Source: Chrysophaeum taylorii (taxonomy: Eukaryota > Sar > Pelagophyceae > Pelagomonadales > Pelagomonadaceae). From it: a stretch of DNA of 64,000 nucleotides. Below the pieces are notes generated by a model. That model did not search any database. It was not told the DNA's origin and saw nothing but the letters and a program-made list of their open reading frames with translations. Below are positions 9,510 through 18,087 of the stretch, in pieces (the first letter of the stretch is position 1; every line of letters starts with the position of its first letter). Both the position numbers and the translations under genes were made by a program. The stretch lies in NCBI GenBank assembly GCA_029834535.1, contig JAQMWT010000390.1, positions 1 to 64,000 on the forward strand, given 5' to 3'.

Positions 9510-11181
9510 TTCTTTTCATCTTCTTCCGACCTTCGAGAGCAAAATCGTCGTCGCCTTCGGGTCGTTTGAGGGAGGACTTGTCCGCCATAGCGGTCGTAGC
9601 GTCCTTCTGCGCCGTGCTCAGCAACATCGGCGGAGGAGACGCGTCGCAATGCGTCAAATGACTAGCGACGGAAACGGTGAAAGAAAGGTTCCCCTTGTCG
9701 TATCCTTCTTCGCATTCTTTCGTAAGTTCGTTGATCGCAGAGACGTTCAACTCATCTTCGTACCGAACGATATCGCCAATCGCGAGGACTTCGCCTTGAG
9801 TGACGACCGTCGGCACTTCTTCCGCGGCAGTAACCGCAACCCGAGCAGCGGACCGGTCGTGCTCTTCGCAAGAAGAACACATTCCTTCGACAACTCCCAA
9901 CTGCTCGTTCTCGGCAAACGTAGCGACGAAAACCTGTCCCATTTCCATAGGTTTCGACAAAATAACCGGTAGATTGTAAATTCGACCGGGCTCGATTTGA
10001 AGCGTGCGCGCAGCGTAAGCAACTACTCCTCGCGCGTCTTCTCCCGGAGCTGGTGAGAATTTGGTCGTAGCATGTCCCCGAGTAACCAAGGCTACCGTTC
10101 GTTCCGGCGGCGGGCTTCGGAGATCTTTGATCGTGCTCAAACGAGCGTAAACTCGAGTCTTGACCAGGTCCAGACTCTTCCGAAAGGCATCGTCTTGATG
10201 ATTGTAAATCGGTACGGTTATCGGATCTCGATCGTAAATAGATCGAAAGGTCACGATTGGTGCATCGATTCGTTCATCCTTGAACTTAATCTTCTTGCGC
10301 CCGTAGACGACTTGGGTTCGATAAAAACAGATTCGATCGTGGGGGTAGTCCACGACGGCTCCTAAAACTCGTATATCGCGCCCTCCCAACAGGAACAGAT
10401 AGTTCGTATCGGCCACGATAGCGACAATGGGGGCGGCGATATAGTCGGCGAGGGCGACCCGAATCGCGATCCAACGAAAGATCGTCGTCGTATTCAACCC
10501 TGATCCGTACAGCTTGCGCTTAATCGGAAGTTCGCCTTCATCGAAAATCAACTGATCTTTGGCCAACTTTCTGACCATTTCTCGGCAAATATAAGAAACA
10601 TCTGCCATTCCATCGACACCGATGGTCGCCGAGAATTTCGGTCCGTCACGATTCCTGTGGATGTGGCAGGCCATAAACGTAAGAGTACCCGTATCTAAAC
10701 AACTGAGGGTAGCCAAATCATCTTCGATCGTCTTGCCATCTCGCGGCGTCAACGAAGTGTGAGCACATCGGGCTCTGACTCGCTCATCTCCGGGGTTGGG
10801 CATCGATACCGCGGCTTGAGCTCTCGTATCATCTGTCGTTGGCGTCATCGACGTAATGCTCGCGGCAGCCTCTTTATCTGGCGGCGTCCGCTCTTCCTCC
10901 AAGACAATCTCAGAGGGAATCGGTGCTGGTAGGGGATCCCGATCTTCGCTATTCTCGGAAGCAAAGGACCTCCCCCATAACTCATTCATTTCGTCTTTCC
11001 AGAACGCATCCGTAGATTCATTCGTCGTTGGTTGATCATCACCATCATCGGCGATCGGTTCCGTGTCGGCTGCGGCTTCGAGTCCGTAGCTGAGCGGTTG
11101 TTCTGGTGGCTTTTTAGCAAGAAGTTCCGAGTTCTCGTCCACCAATCCTGCAGGTTCCACGATGGCTTGTCTTCGTCCCAA
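9427..11181 (-). CDS. retropepsin-like protease ORF of element B
   Basis: In this 584-aa ORF a retropepsin-like domain lies at about 10650-10340: active-site loop GVDGMADVSYICREMVRKL, then LLGGRDIRVLGAVVDYP corresponding to the conserved Gly-Arg-Asp flap-partner motif. The catalytic D-[TS]-G reads D-G-M as in element A. The N-terminal 170 residues are acidic linker. The C-terminal 250 residues continue toward RT without a recognised domain and end in a Lys/Arg-rich tail. Confidence 0.65.
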   Translation of the reverse strand: MGRRQAIVEPAGLVDENSELLAKKPPEQPLSYGLEAAADTEPIADDGDDQPTTNESTDAFWKDEMNELWGRSFASENSEDRDPLPAPIPSEIVLEEERTPPDKEAAASITSMTPTTDDTRAQAAVSMPNPGDERVRARCAHTSLTPRDGKTIEDDLATLSCLDTGTLTFMACHIHRNRDGPKFSATIGVDGMADVSYICREMVRKLAKDQLIFDEGELPIKRKLYGSGLNTTTIFRWIAIRVALADYIAAPIVAIVADTNYLFLLGGRDIRVLGAVVDYPHDRICFYRTQVVYGRKKIKFKDERIDAPIVTFRSIYDRDPITVPIYNHQDDAFRKSLDLVKTRVYARLSTIKDLRSPPPERTVALVTRGHATTKFSPAPGEDARGVVAYAARTLQIEPGRIYNLPVILSKPMEMGQVFVATFAENEQLGVVEGMCSSCEEHDRSAARVAVTAAEEVPTVVTQGEVLAIGDIVRYEDELNVSAINELTKECEEGYDKGNLSFTVSVASHLTHCDASPPPMLLSTAQKDATTAMADKSSLKRPEGDDDFALEGRKKMKRSAARSPKRRSAADTKRFNGFQSLMARW

Positions 11182-12329
11182 TCCAGAACGCTGCTAATCT
11201 TCTTCTTAAGTCTATCCTTTTCTTCCGGCGGCGTGTCCGTGGCTCGATCCGTCGTGGTCGAGACCGTTTCGGGGGGGTCCGTAGGAAAAGATGGCGTCGT
11301 CTCCGACGTGAACTCTATCGTAAGCTCGTCGTCTGCATTACTCGCGATGGTCATCGTCTCATCCGTCGAATGATCACACGAGCTATCACTGCAGAAATCC
11401 ATGTCTGGCTCACAGCCAGTTCGGTCGCCAAAGGTCGTCCCTGGAGGGTCCAAAGATAAGCCGATGGCGTCGAGGGCTTCCTCGTCAAAAATAAACGGTG
11501 GGTCGTCCGTGGACGACTCGTCAAATAACGTTATCGCGGACACTGGTTCACAAGGTGTAGCTTCTTCATCTTCCGAATCTGAATCGCCTTCCAAGTATCG
11601 TGGAGCTTCGAGTTCATTGCTCGAATCTTCGAGTTCATCGCTTGACATCTGCTCATAAATCTGTGCCAAAGACCGACGATCGGTCAGCACGTCGTTGGGT
11701 GGCTCGTCCATCGGCGGGCGAGCAAGATCGTCGAATGCGGCCGCGGCAAGGGCGTCGGCTGCGTCGTCGGTGCGGGTGTCCGTGTTCGGGTACACCATCA
11801 CTCCTAATGGTAACTGTTGACCGCAAGGGGTCGTAAACGCGAGCGTAGCGCTCAAAAAACCCAAATTATATTGGTGTCGGCCTCCGTCGTATTCGTCGTC
11901 GCGCGATCGGCGTCGTCTGTGCCGGCGCGAACTTCGACTGGGGCTCTTGTTATCTTTGTCTCTCTCTGGCGTCAGTTCGGCAGGTCCTATTACCTCTGGA
12001 TCGTCCCTGTAGGCAACTGGTGCTCCCAAGCCTAACCGAACTGTCTCAATCGTCTCGTCTATCGAAAGATCGACACATGCGTCGTCTTCTTGCCAAAACT
12101 CCGACCAAACGTAGATTAAATCTCCGTTGGCGAATAAATCCATGCCTCGGGGTCGGAATCGCACTTCTTTCCGCTCTGGCGGTTTCTTCCTCAGGAAACA
12201 GTGAGCTCGTATCCATACCGTCGGTACGCTCATCTTCCTCGTATCCATGCTGATCATCCCATCCAAATTCGATTCCGGGCGGCAGCTATACTCATCCCTC
12301 ATGGTATGTTCGGGATCTTTCTTTATCAC
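10986..12329 (-). CDS. long acidic gag-region ORF of element B
   Basis: The 447-aa ORF is dominated by Asp, Glu, Ser and Thr with short basic patches. No known fold was recognised. It connects in a different frame to the protease ORF that starts at 11181. The combined gag region of element B (about 14.3 to 11 kb) is unusually long for a gypsy element. Confidence 0.4.
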   Translation of the reverse strand: MIKKDPEHTMRDEYSCRPESNLDGMISMDTRKMSVPTVWIRAHCFLRKKPPERKEVRFRPRGMDLFANGDLIYVWSEFWQEDDACVDLSIDETIETVRLGLGAPVAYRDDPEVIGPAELTPERDKDNKSPSRSSRRHRRRRSRDDEYDGGRHQYNLGFLSATLAFTTPCGQQLPLGVMVYPNTDTRTDDAADALAAAAFDDLARPPMDEPPNDVLTDRRSLAQIYEQMSSDELEDSSNELEAPRYLEGDSDSEDEEATPCEPVSAITLFDESSTDDPPFIFDEEALDAIGLSLDPPGTTFGDRTGCEPDMDFCSDSSCDHSTDETMTIASNADDELTIEFTSETTPSFPTDPPETVSTTTDRATDTPPEEKDRLKKKISSVLDWDEDKPSWNLQDWWTRTRNFLLKSHQNNRSATDSKPQPTRNRSPMMVMINQRRMNLRMRSGKTK

Positions 12330-12790
12330 ATAGCCATCATCATTGCAGGCTGAAAATCTTTTAACTCTTCGTTCGTGAGTAATACGCCAGGGTTTTCACA
12401 GAGCTCCAAAGGCAATTCATGCGTTATGAGATTCTTCACCTCTTCCGCTTTCGTATTCATTTTCTCGGCCGTTTCACTCGGCCTATCATCCACTCCATCG
12501 CTTAGAATATCGGCAATCGCCTCGTCACTAAAAATGTCGGCACACGAAACGTCTGCCATCGTCAAAGGGAATAAAACATCTGCACAAACGTCTGCAAAAA
12601 CGTCTGTAATCGGTTCGTCGGGGAGCCCTGCAAAAGAAGAAGGCGTCGTCCCCGACATCATATCTGTCAAGAAATGGCCACCAAAGGGCACGTGACGTTC
12701 GATGGGCGTGTAAACAGGTGCTCGCTTATCACTCGAGATAATCCTCTGCGACGCACCGTCGATCGATCGTGGAGACGAAGTGTCATCCAA
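12326..12790 (-). CDS. gag-region ORF of element B, unknown
   Basis: A 154-aa ORF with a Ser/Asp-rich N-terminus and an Ala/Asp-rich repeat-like middle (repeats of 'FADV/IFADVCADV' type). It overlaps the preceding ORF by 8 nt and the following ORF by 4 nt, so these frames may be one protein split by small indels. Function unknown. Confidence 0.35.
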   Translation of the reverse strand: MDDTSSPRSIDGASQRIISSDKRAPVYTPIERHVPFGGHFLTDMMSGTTPSSFAGLPDEPITDVFADVCADVLFPLTMADVSCADIFSDEAIADILSDGVDDRPSETAEKMNTKAEEVKNLITHELPLELCENPGVLLTNEELKDFQPAMMMAM

Positions 12791-13265
12791 TCACTTGAAT
12801 GTCCGGAGGTAGACTCATAACATCGAGCGTAGCAGCGGAGGGTCCATTCCTTTGGGCGTCATCGGCTGCACGGGGCTCGTAAATCGGATTCACACATAAC
12901 TCCGGCGCGTCGTCAAAACCAAGGGTTGTGTTAGCTGACGACAAATCATATCGTGCCACCAACGGCGACACCGGGTCAGAAGCGGTTGTTGGCTTCGGCT
13001 CGTAGTTTAACGACGTTTCGGTCAGATTCTCCGATCCTGTGGGGATTTTGGTTTGGGTGAGCTCCTTCGACTTGGATTGCTCTTGTTCGTAGTTTAACGA
13101 CGTTTCTGTCAACTCGGACGACTCGTCGTCGTCGTCGCGCGGCTTCCTAACTTTCGCTCGCGTTCGCGTGGGCGGCGGTACCTCCGAGGGTCGGAATTCT
13201 CCCTCCAGACTGGTCGCTCGTCTCGAGCGACTCGGCCTACGCAATTCATCCCTCTCACGGGTCAA
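12783..13265 (-). CDS. gag-region ORF of element B with two copies of the TETSLNY motif
   Basis: This 160-aa low-complexity ORF contains the peptide LTETSLNYE twice, 29 codons apart. Each is encoded by the same 20-nt DNA word (13003-13022 and 13090-13109, reverse strand) that recurs in the unrelated copia element at 20-32 kb. Otherwise it is Arg-rich at the N-terminus and acidic later. No domain is recognised. Its 3' end overlaps the next ORF (12790) by 8 nt in a different frame. Confidence 0.4.
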   Translation of the reverse strand: MTRERDELRRPSRSRRATSLEGEFRPSEVPPPTRTRAKVRKPRDDDDESSELTETSLNYEQEQSKSKELTQTKIPTGSENLTETSLNYEPKPTTASDPVSPLVARYDLSSANTTLGFDDAPELCVNPIYEPRAADDAQRNGPSAATLDVMSLPPDIQVIG

Positions 13266-13274
13266 CCATCGTAC

Positions 13275-13673
13275 TTACTCGTGTATTTTATCTAATCGAG
13301 CGTGTTCGTGCCGCATTTGCTCTTGCATTATTTTTATCTTCTTCCGGTGTAGCCATTCACGCGGCATCTCTTTTTCTTCTATCAGCTGGATGAGGATTTC
13401 TTGTGCGCGCTTATTTTCTCGGCGTATCTCGCGTAACTGGGCTTTGTAAATCTGTGCAACGTTCGGTGGTTCATCATCTCGCGCACGTTCTGGATGGGCT
13501 GCCGGTTGTCTCGCCGGCGGCGCCCTCGGCGGTTCATCGCCGTTGTAGTTCAGCTCTTCTTCCTCCTCATCATCATCAGTATCATCATCATCGTCCCCCT
13601 CGCTCGTCTCATCCTGAGGGCTTGGCGGTTCGTCATATCGCATCTGCTCGTCGGCAGCATCATCGTCTTCCAT
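13275..13673 (-). CDS. acidic coiled-coil ORF in gag region of element B
   Basis: The 132-aa ORF has an N-terminal half dominated by Asp/Glu runs and a C-terminal half of alternating Lys/Arg/Glu and Leu/Ile (YKAQLREIRRENKRAQEIL) that predicts a coiled coil. It precedes further acidic ORFs in the same element. An RNA-packaging or capsid scaffold role is possible, but only from position. Confidence 0.4.
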   Translation of the reverse strand: MEDDDAADEQMRYDEPPSPQDETSEGDDDDDTDDDEEEEELNYNGDEPPRAPPARQPAAHPERARDDEPPNVAQIYKAQLREIRRENKRAQEILIQLIEEKEMPREWLHRKKIKIMQEQMRHEHARLDKIHE

Positions 13674-13766
13674 ATCGGCTCTGGCTCGTTCTAATCGGCC
13701 GAGATCAGAGCGGGGCCAAAATGGTTGAGTCGTCGTCGTTCTCGTGCTCCTTCGACTCTGGGACTT

Positions 13767-14261
13767 CTACTCGTCCACGACACGCGTAATATCGTCGTTG
13801 CGAGCGTCTTCCACCGACCGATCTATCAGTCCGGTGGGCGGCAGAATTCGTCTCTGCCCGGCAATGAATGCCTCAGTGAGTTGCGATCCCACTCCGTTCG
13901 CCTGCGGCAGCGGTACCCGGGTTGCGCGTCGGCTAGAACCGAATCGCGCGTCGTCACTTCCGACGACTAACGTATCCGGCCGGGGAACTTTCCCACGGCA
14001 GTGGTCCTTCTGGAATTCCTTGTCGGCGCGCTTGATCAGGGCACGCACGGCTTGTCCGGACCGTGTAGAGAATGCAAGATGCACTCGTTCGCTGCGACCG
14101 ATATGGTCGCTCGAATCTCGCATTCCTCCACCACCTGTGGCGTAAGGGGAATTTAGGCCTACCTGGCGTGTCTTCGAATCCTGGCTCGCCGCTCGCGTCC
14201 GTGCCCTTGAAGGAGTCACTGGACGAGGATGGCCGTTATCCCGCCACACAACCACAAACAA
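13767..14261 (-). CDS. gypsy element B leader/gag ORF 1, unknown
   Basis: This 164-aa ORF is basic and rich in Arg and Asp. It is the first long frame after the right LTR-like end of element B. I recognise no domain. It might be the N-terminal part of Gag or part of the leader. Confidence 0.35.
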   Translation of the reverse strand: MFVVVWRDNGHPRPVTPSRARTRAASQDSKTRQVGLNSPYATGGGGMRDSSDHIGRSERVHLAFSTRSGQAVRALIKRADKEFQKDHCRGKVPRPDTLVVGSDDARFGSSRRATRVPLPQANGVGSQLTEAFIAGQRRILPPTGLIDRSVEDARNDDITRVVDE

Positions 14262-14315
14262 CTTCCGTGCCTGGTCCTCACAACTTGAGGATCGGCTGTT
14301 GCTTTATGATTAAGA

Positions 14316-14443
14316 ACACTTGAATCACAAAAATCAGGGAAGATGATGTCATAGAAAGAAAGTGACATCATCAGAACGGAATAGGTTGCCTCTGATAAGG
14401 GGGGGCCCTAGAAGAGGGGTAAGCCTTAGGAGGCGGGAGTTGG
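14316..14443 (-). repeat. LTR-like terminal sequence (right copy)
   Basis: Second copy of the sequence at 4545-4646, sharing TGACATCATCAGAACGGA and CCTTAGGAGGCGGGAGTTG, with small indels. Its right end is followed after about 12 bases by truncated TIR-element sequence, which suggests that gypsy element B inserted into, or deleted, the end of that element. Confidence 0.6.
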
Positions 14444-14461
14444 CGCCACAACAAGGACGCC

Positions 14462-14683
14462 CTATTTTTTCGTCATTATTGTCGTCGTCGTCGTCGTCGG
14501 GCTCGGCGTCCTGGCCGAGCGGGCGTCGTGGGCGGCGGCGCGGCGTTGGTGTTCGGCAGCGCGTCGTTCGCGACGGCTTCTGCGGTTGTAAGCGGCCTGC
14601 CGCGCTTCGACTTCTTCGTCGTCGATCCCTGCGGACGGACGACCCAGCTCGATCTTGGGCTTCTTGAAAAAGCTCGTAATCAA
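14462..14683 (-). CDS. TIR-element ORF 2 with PIP-box-like motif (truncated copy)
   Basis: A 73-aa ORF starting MITSFFKKPKIELGRPS; in the longer frame it is preceded by GNSL. NSLITSFFKK resembles a PCNA-interacting (PIP) box, with Asn at the usual Gln position. The rest is a charged Arg/Glu-rich helix (AYNRRSRRERRAAEHQRRA). A second copy lies at 37937-38149. Confidence 0.45.
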   Translation of the reverse strand: MITSFFKKPKIELGRPSAGIDDEEVEARQAAYNRRSRRERRAAEHQRRAAAHDARSARTPSPTTTTTTIMTKK

Positions 14684-14739
14684 CGAGTTACCGGAGGCCT
14701 TCGCGGCGCTCGCGCTTTTGAACTTCTTCGACGGTCTGC

Positions 14740-15117
14740 CTACTTTGCGCGCCTTGGCCAGCGTGTCGTCGTCGTCGTCGTCGTCTGAGTCGGAGAGGCT
14801 ATTGGTGTCTTCCTCGCCTCTAATAAGACCTCTTCGTCGTCGTCGCCGGCCGCAGCACGATTGGACCCGTCGATATGCGCGGCCTGCACGACGAGATCAT
14901 CAGCGTCCGACGGGATCAGGCGCTGGAGCAACACGAAAGCAGCCTTCTCCATGTCTGTTAGTTCGCACGCTGCGCTTTCCTCAGCGCACCTCCGCTCGAA
15001 ATGCCGATTAAAGCGCTGCGCGCATCCACAAACGTCGCCGTCATTGTCCCGCACTTCTGGCATCAGCTTTGCTCGCGCAGCGACGACGTCCAGAGCAGAC
15101 GACATGTACCCATACAT
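14740..15117 (-). CDS. TIR-element ORF 1, N-terminal part (truncated copy)
   Basis: The 125-aa ORF is nearly identical to that at 37506-37880. It starts MYGYMSSALDVVAARAKLMP, has a Cys pair (VCGC) and ends in a Thr/Arg stretch that is an out-of-frame reading of a GAC run. In the alternative frame the run encodes polyAsp and continues as a basic segment (LAKARKVGRPSKKFKSA) into ORF 2, so both ORFs were probably one protein. Function unknown; possibly the C-terminal end of a transposase. Confidence 0.45.
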   Translation of the reverse strand: MYGYMSSALDVVAARAKLMPEVRDNDGDVCGCAQRFNRHFERRCAEESAACELTDMEKAAFVLLQRLIPSDADDLVVQAAHIDGSNRAAAGDDDEEVLLEARKTPIASPTQTTTTTTTRWPRRAK

Positions 15118-15763
15118 GATTCAAAATTATTACGACGTCCACCGTCGGTCCCGGGGGGGGGGTTGGTATGAAAATAAGGTCCAAGATCGGCCCTGGGCGC
15201 TGCCGCCAGTGTGGCGGTAGGGTGTGGACCTCTCGGACGAGTCTGAGATGGTGTTCTCACCTCTAGAAGTCATTATTAAGGAGAGTTCTTAATTTTGAGT
15301 CTATAATTAATTAATTAATTAATTAATTTCATTTCTGACAAGGCGAATTTAGTCGTGCTCTAGAAACTTTTTTTTACACGTCGTCGAATTGGATCTTCGT
15401 GATTTTTCTGCGCTTTGAGAGGCCCAAGACGCGCCGTTTGCGCACATAAAAACCACCTGTTGCTCACACACCCCGGCCCCTGAATTTCGGCGCGCTTAGG
15501 TGGTTCTTGATTGTAGATGTATTCTACCTGGGTTAAAAAACTAGCCCGCTCGAAGAGAGCATGTTGGTGGCCTCGCGGAGGGGGGCGGCCGGTGAAGAGA
15601 CGAATGAGAGGCCGGTGGTGATTAATGCGTTGGCGAAACCGTCGTCGCCTGATGCGCCAATTAATCCCGTACTCGCTACTGCCCACGCCTGGTGCTCTTA
15701 TTCGCGCGCGTTTTAGGGCGAAAGACAGAACTGTCGAGAGATTTTGATTCCTTGTTGCAGATG

Positions 15764-16570
15764 TGAACGACCCAGAACAGAGGCCGGTACCGAGGCAATC
15801 TCGCCCGACGTCAAGTCGTCCCAGACATCCTCACCACGCTCGACAACAAGGAGCAACTCTACGACATCAAAACCCTCGCTTGGGGTTCGTTGTACACCGC
15901 CCGCGCCCTCCATCCCTCCCACCCGTCGCCTGTCGATCGGCGCGCAGCGCAAGTCCACTCCGAATACCTCGCTCACGCCCGCGGCATCGACGCCATCATC
16001 CCCCAGCCGGATACAGCACCACCGCCTGGCTTCTTGGGCCCTGTCGAACAGCGGCTACGTAGCTACGGCACCGTCGCCGGCCTCGTCTTTGGTGCCTTCG
16101 GTGAGGCCAGCGCGGCGTGCCACGCTCTCGCCCAAACATGCGCAGAGCGCATCGCTGCGCGAACCTGGGTGAAAAGCGGCTGCGCCAACTTCACAGAGGC
16201 AAAGGCGGCCCAAACTCGCCGCATCTACCGCGAGTGGGGGATCGCCAACGCGCATTGGGCCGGGCTCGCTGCGCCCTCACCGCCCTCACCCATGTCGCCG
16301 CCTCGGGCAGCCCCACCCAGGCCGCCCGATCCCCAGCAGGACGTCACCCTTCGTCGCACATACGTCCGGCGGCAGCATGCGTACGACCTACCAAGGCGGG
16401 GCCCTTGGTCCGCTCTTCGCCTGCCCCACGACTCGGCGATGACCCCGACGACTAGGTCCCGCGTACTTATCTCCGCCCATCAGAGGCACATCCCTCCTAC
16501 CCCACAAACCCACCCACATCCTTCATGCTCCCCACACACACCCCCTTCTTACAACAGTCGACATTTAAAG
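15764..16570 (+). mobile_element. non-LTR retrotransposon (LINE) 3' fragment (copy 2 of 3)
   Basis: The plus-strand frame through 15890-16591 (about 233 aa, open further upstream to about 15800) has a C-terminal region VAGLVFGAFGEASAACHALA, a later Trp, and a segment RRIYREWGIANAHWAG; this pattern resembles C-termini of LINE-type polyproteins that I associate with algal genomes. The tail (about 16440-16570), ending in AGTCGACATTTAAAGACA, is shared with 4076-4180 and 63570-64000. RT is absent, so it is a 5'-truncated insertion. Confidence 0.6.
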
Positions 16571-16652
16571 ACAGAACAGAGTTCTTATTAAAGTGAAGTG
16601 AATTTGGTGATGTTAAGCGTGTTTATATATGCATACGTGATATAACGCCGTA

Positions 16653-17588
16653 ATGTGGTTGCACCACTCTTGGTTTGCCGTGGTCGCGTCAGGGTGCGTG
16701 CTCCATGGCACCGACAGCGGGGTGTGCGATCTCAAGCTGGACCCCGGATACCGCGACATGGCGCGCGGCTGGGACGGCCACCAGACGCGGCTCTACCGCG
16801 AGTACCACATGCCCGTGTGCTATCGTCACGTCAAATACGCCGCGTGCGTCCCGGAGATGGAGGAGGTCAACGGGACCGCACCCATGCAGAGCGAGGCGCG
16901 GTGGCTCCCCAAGATGCGCATCGGACCGGACCCCGAGCACCCTTTGGGGCAATTCTTTAATTTTACTATTCGGAACAAAGACGCGTGGGTTCACGCGGCA
17001 ACCCAACAGACCATCGACGAGCGCCTCGACGTCGAACAGGATAAAAAGCTCGAGAAGCGGAAGCGCAACGAATATGGCGAGGGGGAATGCGCCGACGACG
17101 ACTGGCAGCGATGCAAAAAGTACCCAATCTGCAAGGGGTCGACGACCGGCTGTCACGGCTACCCAATCCAGCCTCGCATGACCCGGAACCAGGACTGTCA
17201 GAAGGCCTTCGAAGCCTACATGTGCTTCATCAACTTCCCGCGATGCTACTTTGACGAAAACGCCAACGAGTACCGCTCCACCATGCTCTGCCGCTCGGCT
17301 TGCAAAAACTTTTTCAAAGCGTGTAACTACCACAAGTCGCTCTGGCGCTGCGGCAAGTCCGAGTACTTCAACGGCAAACAACCCGAGCGCCTCGAGGACT
17401 ACAGCCGCTACACCCGCGACTTCTTCCCGGGCCAGCCCTTCCGCAACAGATACAAAAAGCGCGGCTTCAGAAACATTGGAGGCCGATGCACGCCCGCAAT
17501 CCCCGATTCGGCGCTTTCTTCGCTGCGCCCCTCTTGGAGTTGGCTCTTGCTCCTCCTCTTCCTTCCCGGGATATGCTTGTGGCAATGA
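16653..17588 (+). CDS. secreted/GPI-type cysteine-rich protein with Frizzled-like CRD
   Basis: This 311-aa protein has a short hydrophobic N-terminus (residues 1-20), consistent with a weak signal peptide. About residues 180-235 carry CQKAFEAYMCFINFPRC, then LCRSACKNFFKAC, with cysteines at 182, 191, 198, 213, 217, 224 and 233: the spacing of Frizzled-type cysteine-rich (or related folate-receptor-like) domains. The last 20 residues (SWSWLLLLLFLPGICLWQ) are hydrophobic with almost nothing after them, as in a GPI-anchor signal. Likely an extracellular ligand-binding surface protein. A TATA-like TTTATATATG lies about 30 bp upstream, and a LINE tail ends about 80 bp upstream. Confidence 0.7.
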   Translation: MWLHHSWFAVVASGCVLHGTDSGVCDLKLDPGYRDMARGWDGHQTRLYREYHMPVCYRHVKYAACVPEMEEVNGTAPMQSEARWLPKMRIGPDPEHPLGQFFNFTIRNKDAWVHAATQQTIDERLDVEQDKKLEKRKRNEYGEGECADDDWQRCKKYPICKGSTTGCHGYPIQPRMTRNQDCQKAFEAYMCFINFPRCYFDENANEYRSTMLCRSACKNFFKACNYHKSLWRCGKSEYFNGKQPERLEDYSRYTRDFFPGQPFRNRYKKRGFRNIGGRCTPAIPDSALSSLRPSWSWLLLLLFLPGICLWQ

Positions 17589-18087
17589 TGATGCCCTCTA
17601 CTATCACTCTGCTCCCTTTGGGCGCGGCGTTCAGACCACCCTGTTCGCTGTTCGCTAGCTGTTTTCTTTCTTCGTGCGGTTGTGGGTGTCGCACGCGTAG
17701 AGAGGGCCCGCGTACGAACGCTTCTTCTTGAGGCCGGCCGTAGGTGCGACGACGGAGCTGGACGGACGGGCGGGCGGACGGGCGGGCGGACGGACGGACA
17801 TCCTCTTTGCAACAACCGTCCTTCCTCCTTACATCCGCCCTTCTTCCTTGCATCCGTCCATCCTCCTTGCACCCGCCCTTCCTCCTTGCAGCACGACCTA
17901 AACAACCCCACATCGCTCGCGTGTTAGCCTGGTGGAGGGTGAAACTAAGTTTGTGTATGGCGTGTCCTCCTCGCGACATGGTGCCACCTTAAGTATAACA
18001 TTTCGAAGAACGGCGGTATCATCATAAGGACAAGCACCTTGTGCTCGAAAAAAAGACGACACTGTCGAGAGGTCGTCGTGGTCCGTC
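17589..18087. other. intergenic interval with G/C-skewed minisatellite
   Basis: No convincing gene. At about 17758-17900 short GGACGGGC repeats are followed by tandem units of about 18 bp of the type CTTCCTCCTTGCATCCGCC. ORFs across this interval on both strands are products of the repeats. Confidence 0.6.

Larger units (their letters stand above)
4646..14443 (-). mobile_element. Ty3/gypsy-like element B, degenerate
   Basis: On the minus strand, from right to left, the element carries several acidic gag-type ORFs (14261-10986), a retropepsin-like domain (about 10600), an RT with FVDD (about 7430), RNase H (about 6800), a zinc-finger plus DDE integrase (6324-5411) and a GPF module (about 5210-5280). 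This is the Ty3/gypsy order PR-RT-RH-IN. At least five frame changes interrupt pol, so it is inactive. Its right LTR-like end abuts the truncated TIR element at about 14455. Exact LTR borders were not established. Confidence 0.7.
14455..15527 (-). mobile_element. TIR element, truncated inverted copy
   Basis: Inverted, slightly diverged copy of the complete TIR element at 37116-38196. One degenerate terminal repeat remains at 15503-15527 (GTTCTTGATTGTAGATG). The other end is missing next to the gypsy LTR-like sequence. It carries both ORFs of the complete copy and an internal TTAATTAA run at about 15308-15329. Confidence 0.85.

Noticed and set aside
14150-14195. tRNA-like T-loop TTCGAATCC
   Set aside because: The flanking five-base stems do not pair, no cloverleaf can be drawn, and the stretch lies inside a retroelement ORF.
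16689-17585. Long minus-strand ORF (298 aa)
   Set aside because: It is the antisense shadow of the cysteine-rich gene; the plus strand has the conserved cysteine pattern and terminal hydrophobic signals.
17408-17979. Minus-strand ORFs with repeated GRMQGRRADV-like peptides
   Set aside because: Generated by the pyrimidine-rich minisatellite and by antisense to the cysteine-rich gene.
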